In this document: piece by piece, positions 16,181-16,561 of the stretch
Layout: each line of letters begins with the position of its first letter
Position numbering within the stretch: the stretch's first letter is position 1
DNA from: Thiotrichales bacterium
GTDB taxonomy: Bacteria; Pseudomonadota; Gammaproteobacteria; PS1; Pseudothioglobaceae
Reading direction: 5' to 3'
Assembly: GCA_002711905.1 (NCBI GenBank)
Contig: PASI01000009.1
Location: forward strand, 17,316 to 33,876
DNA length: 16,561 bases
The notes under the pieces: model-generated
What the model was told of the DNA's origin: nothing
Seen by the model: the letters and a program-made list of their open reading frames with translations, nothing else
Database searches by the model: none
Made by a program: the position numbers and the translations under genes

Positions 16181-16561
16181 TTACTTAGTAAATTCCAAAA
16201 GGCGTTGAATGGAATTTTTTGCTTTGTCAATAATTTGATTATTGATGTGAATTTCGTTATTACCTGTATTTAAAGTATCTAAGCACTTTTCAAGGTTATT
16301 CATTGCCATCCAGTTGCAGTGAGCACAAGACTCACAATCTGCTCCCTCTCCCATAGTTGGCGCTTCAATAAATTTTTTATGAGGCGCAACCTCTTTCATT
16401 TTATGGAAAATCCCATTATCGGTTGCAACTATAAAGGTATTTTCAGGTCTGGACGCAGCAGCATTAATGAGTTGTGTTGTTGAGCCAACAACGTCAGCAA
16501 GTGCAATCACTTCTTTAGGTGATTCAGGATGAACCAATACTCCTGCTTCAGGATGCATTTC
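16181..16561 (-). CDS. nadA: Quinolinate synthase NadA (partial, C-terminus only)
   Basis: The last 126 residues of NadA; the rest lies beyond the right end of the window. NadA condenses iminoaspartate with dihydroxyacetone phosphate to quinolinate for NAD synthesis, with a [4Fe-4S] cluster. Visible landmarks are [22 protein letters not shown], the [10 protein letters not shown] stretch, and [18 protein letters not shown]. The CxxCxxC here is the C-terminal cysteine motif that includes a cluster ligand. The stop is 22 bp before the yebC start on the same strand, so nadA is the upstream gene of the nadA-yebC-purL transcript. L-aspartate oxidase (nadB) is not in view. Confidence 0.95.
   Translation of the reverse strand, partial: EMHPEAGVLVHPESPKEVIALADVVGSTTQLINAAASRPENTFIVATDNGIFHKMKEVAPHKKFIEAPTMGEGADCESCAHCNWMAMNNLEKCLDTLNTGNNEIHINNQIIDKAKNSIQRLLEFTK

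Noticed and set aside
16159..16230. Longer YebC starting at 16230
   Set aside because: It would overlap nadA and adds 24 residues before the universal MAGHSKW start.
1..16561. CRISPR array, insertion sequence, prophage or tRNA-associated integration site
   Set aside because: No regularly spaced repeats, transposase or integrase frames, terminal inverted repeats or tRNA sequence were seen.

Overview
This window is a dense, AT-rich stretch of bacterial chromosome made of core housekeeping genes. Every gene that can be named is a close match to a gammaproteobacterial family: ratA beside smpB, an E. coli-like RluE, long-form PurL, CGFS glutaredoxin Grx4, an RlmN-IspG pair, HU and TrhO. The AT-rich codons, very short spacers and many gene overlaps suggest a streamlined, probably marine, gammaproteobacterium. 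The SUP05/Thioglobus group is one candidate, but the sequence alone does not prove it. I see no tRNA, rRNA, insertion sequence, phage gene or CRISPR array.

Left part (1-3576). rluE (cut by the window edge) and ratA run leftward. smpB runs rightward from a start codon that physically overlaps the ratA start codon. A DNA-binding protein HU follows, with a strong intrinsic terminator. Between HU and an FAD-dependent amine/amino-acid oxidase gene lies a leftward reading frame that looks like a dead small gene: it has no start and one internal stop. The oxidase gene has a perfect -10 box so close to its ATG that its mRNA is probably leaderless.

Middle part (3577-8733). ndk, rlmN, an unrecognised small single-pass membrane protein and ispG form a tight rightward operon. 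The membrane protein overlaps both neighbours and occupies the place where many gammaproteobacteria carry pilW/rodZ. Facing it is a leftward pair, dxs and a DUF2062 membrane protein. The DUF2062 gene overlaps the 3' end of ispG, so two enzymes of the MEP isoprenoid pathway, Dxs and IspG, converge here.

Right part (8734-16561). trhO (tRNA U34 hydroxylation) is divergent from dxs and is preceded by a possible 25-codon leader peptide and two competing stem-loops. A small MTS-type methyltransferase and the monothiol glutaredoxin gene follow. The rest is a leftward operon, nadA (partial) - yebC - purL - ygjP-like metallopeptidase, with a coupled stop/start between yebC and purL.

Functionally the genes cover translation and RNA modification (RluE, SmpB, RlmN, TrhO, YebC and possibly RatA and the MTS methyltransferase), isoprenoid precursors (Dxs, IspG), purine and NAD synthesis (PurL, NadA, Ndk), and iron-sulfur biology (RlmN, IspG and NadA are Fe-S enzymes; Grx4 handles Fe-S clusters). 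I found no convincing new multi-gene system. The most unusual items are the decayed gene at 1880-2143, the unknown membrane protein at 5091-5399, the smpB/ratA shared start, and the leader region of trhO.
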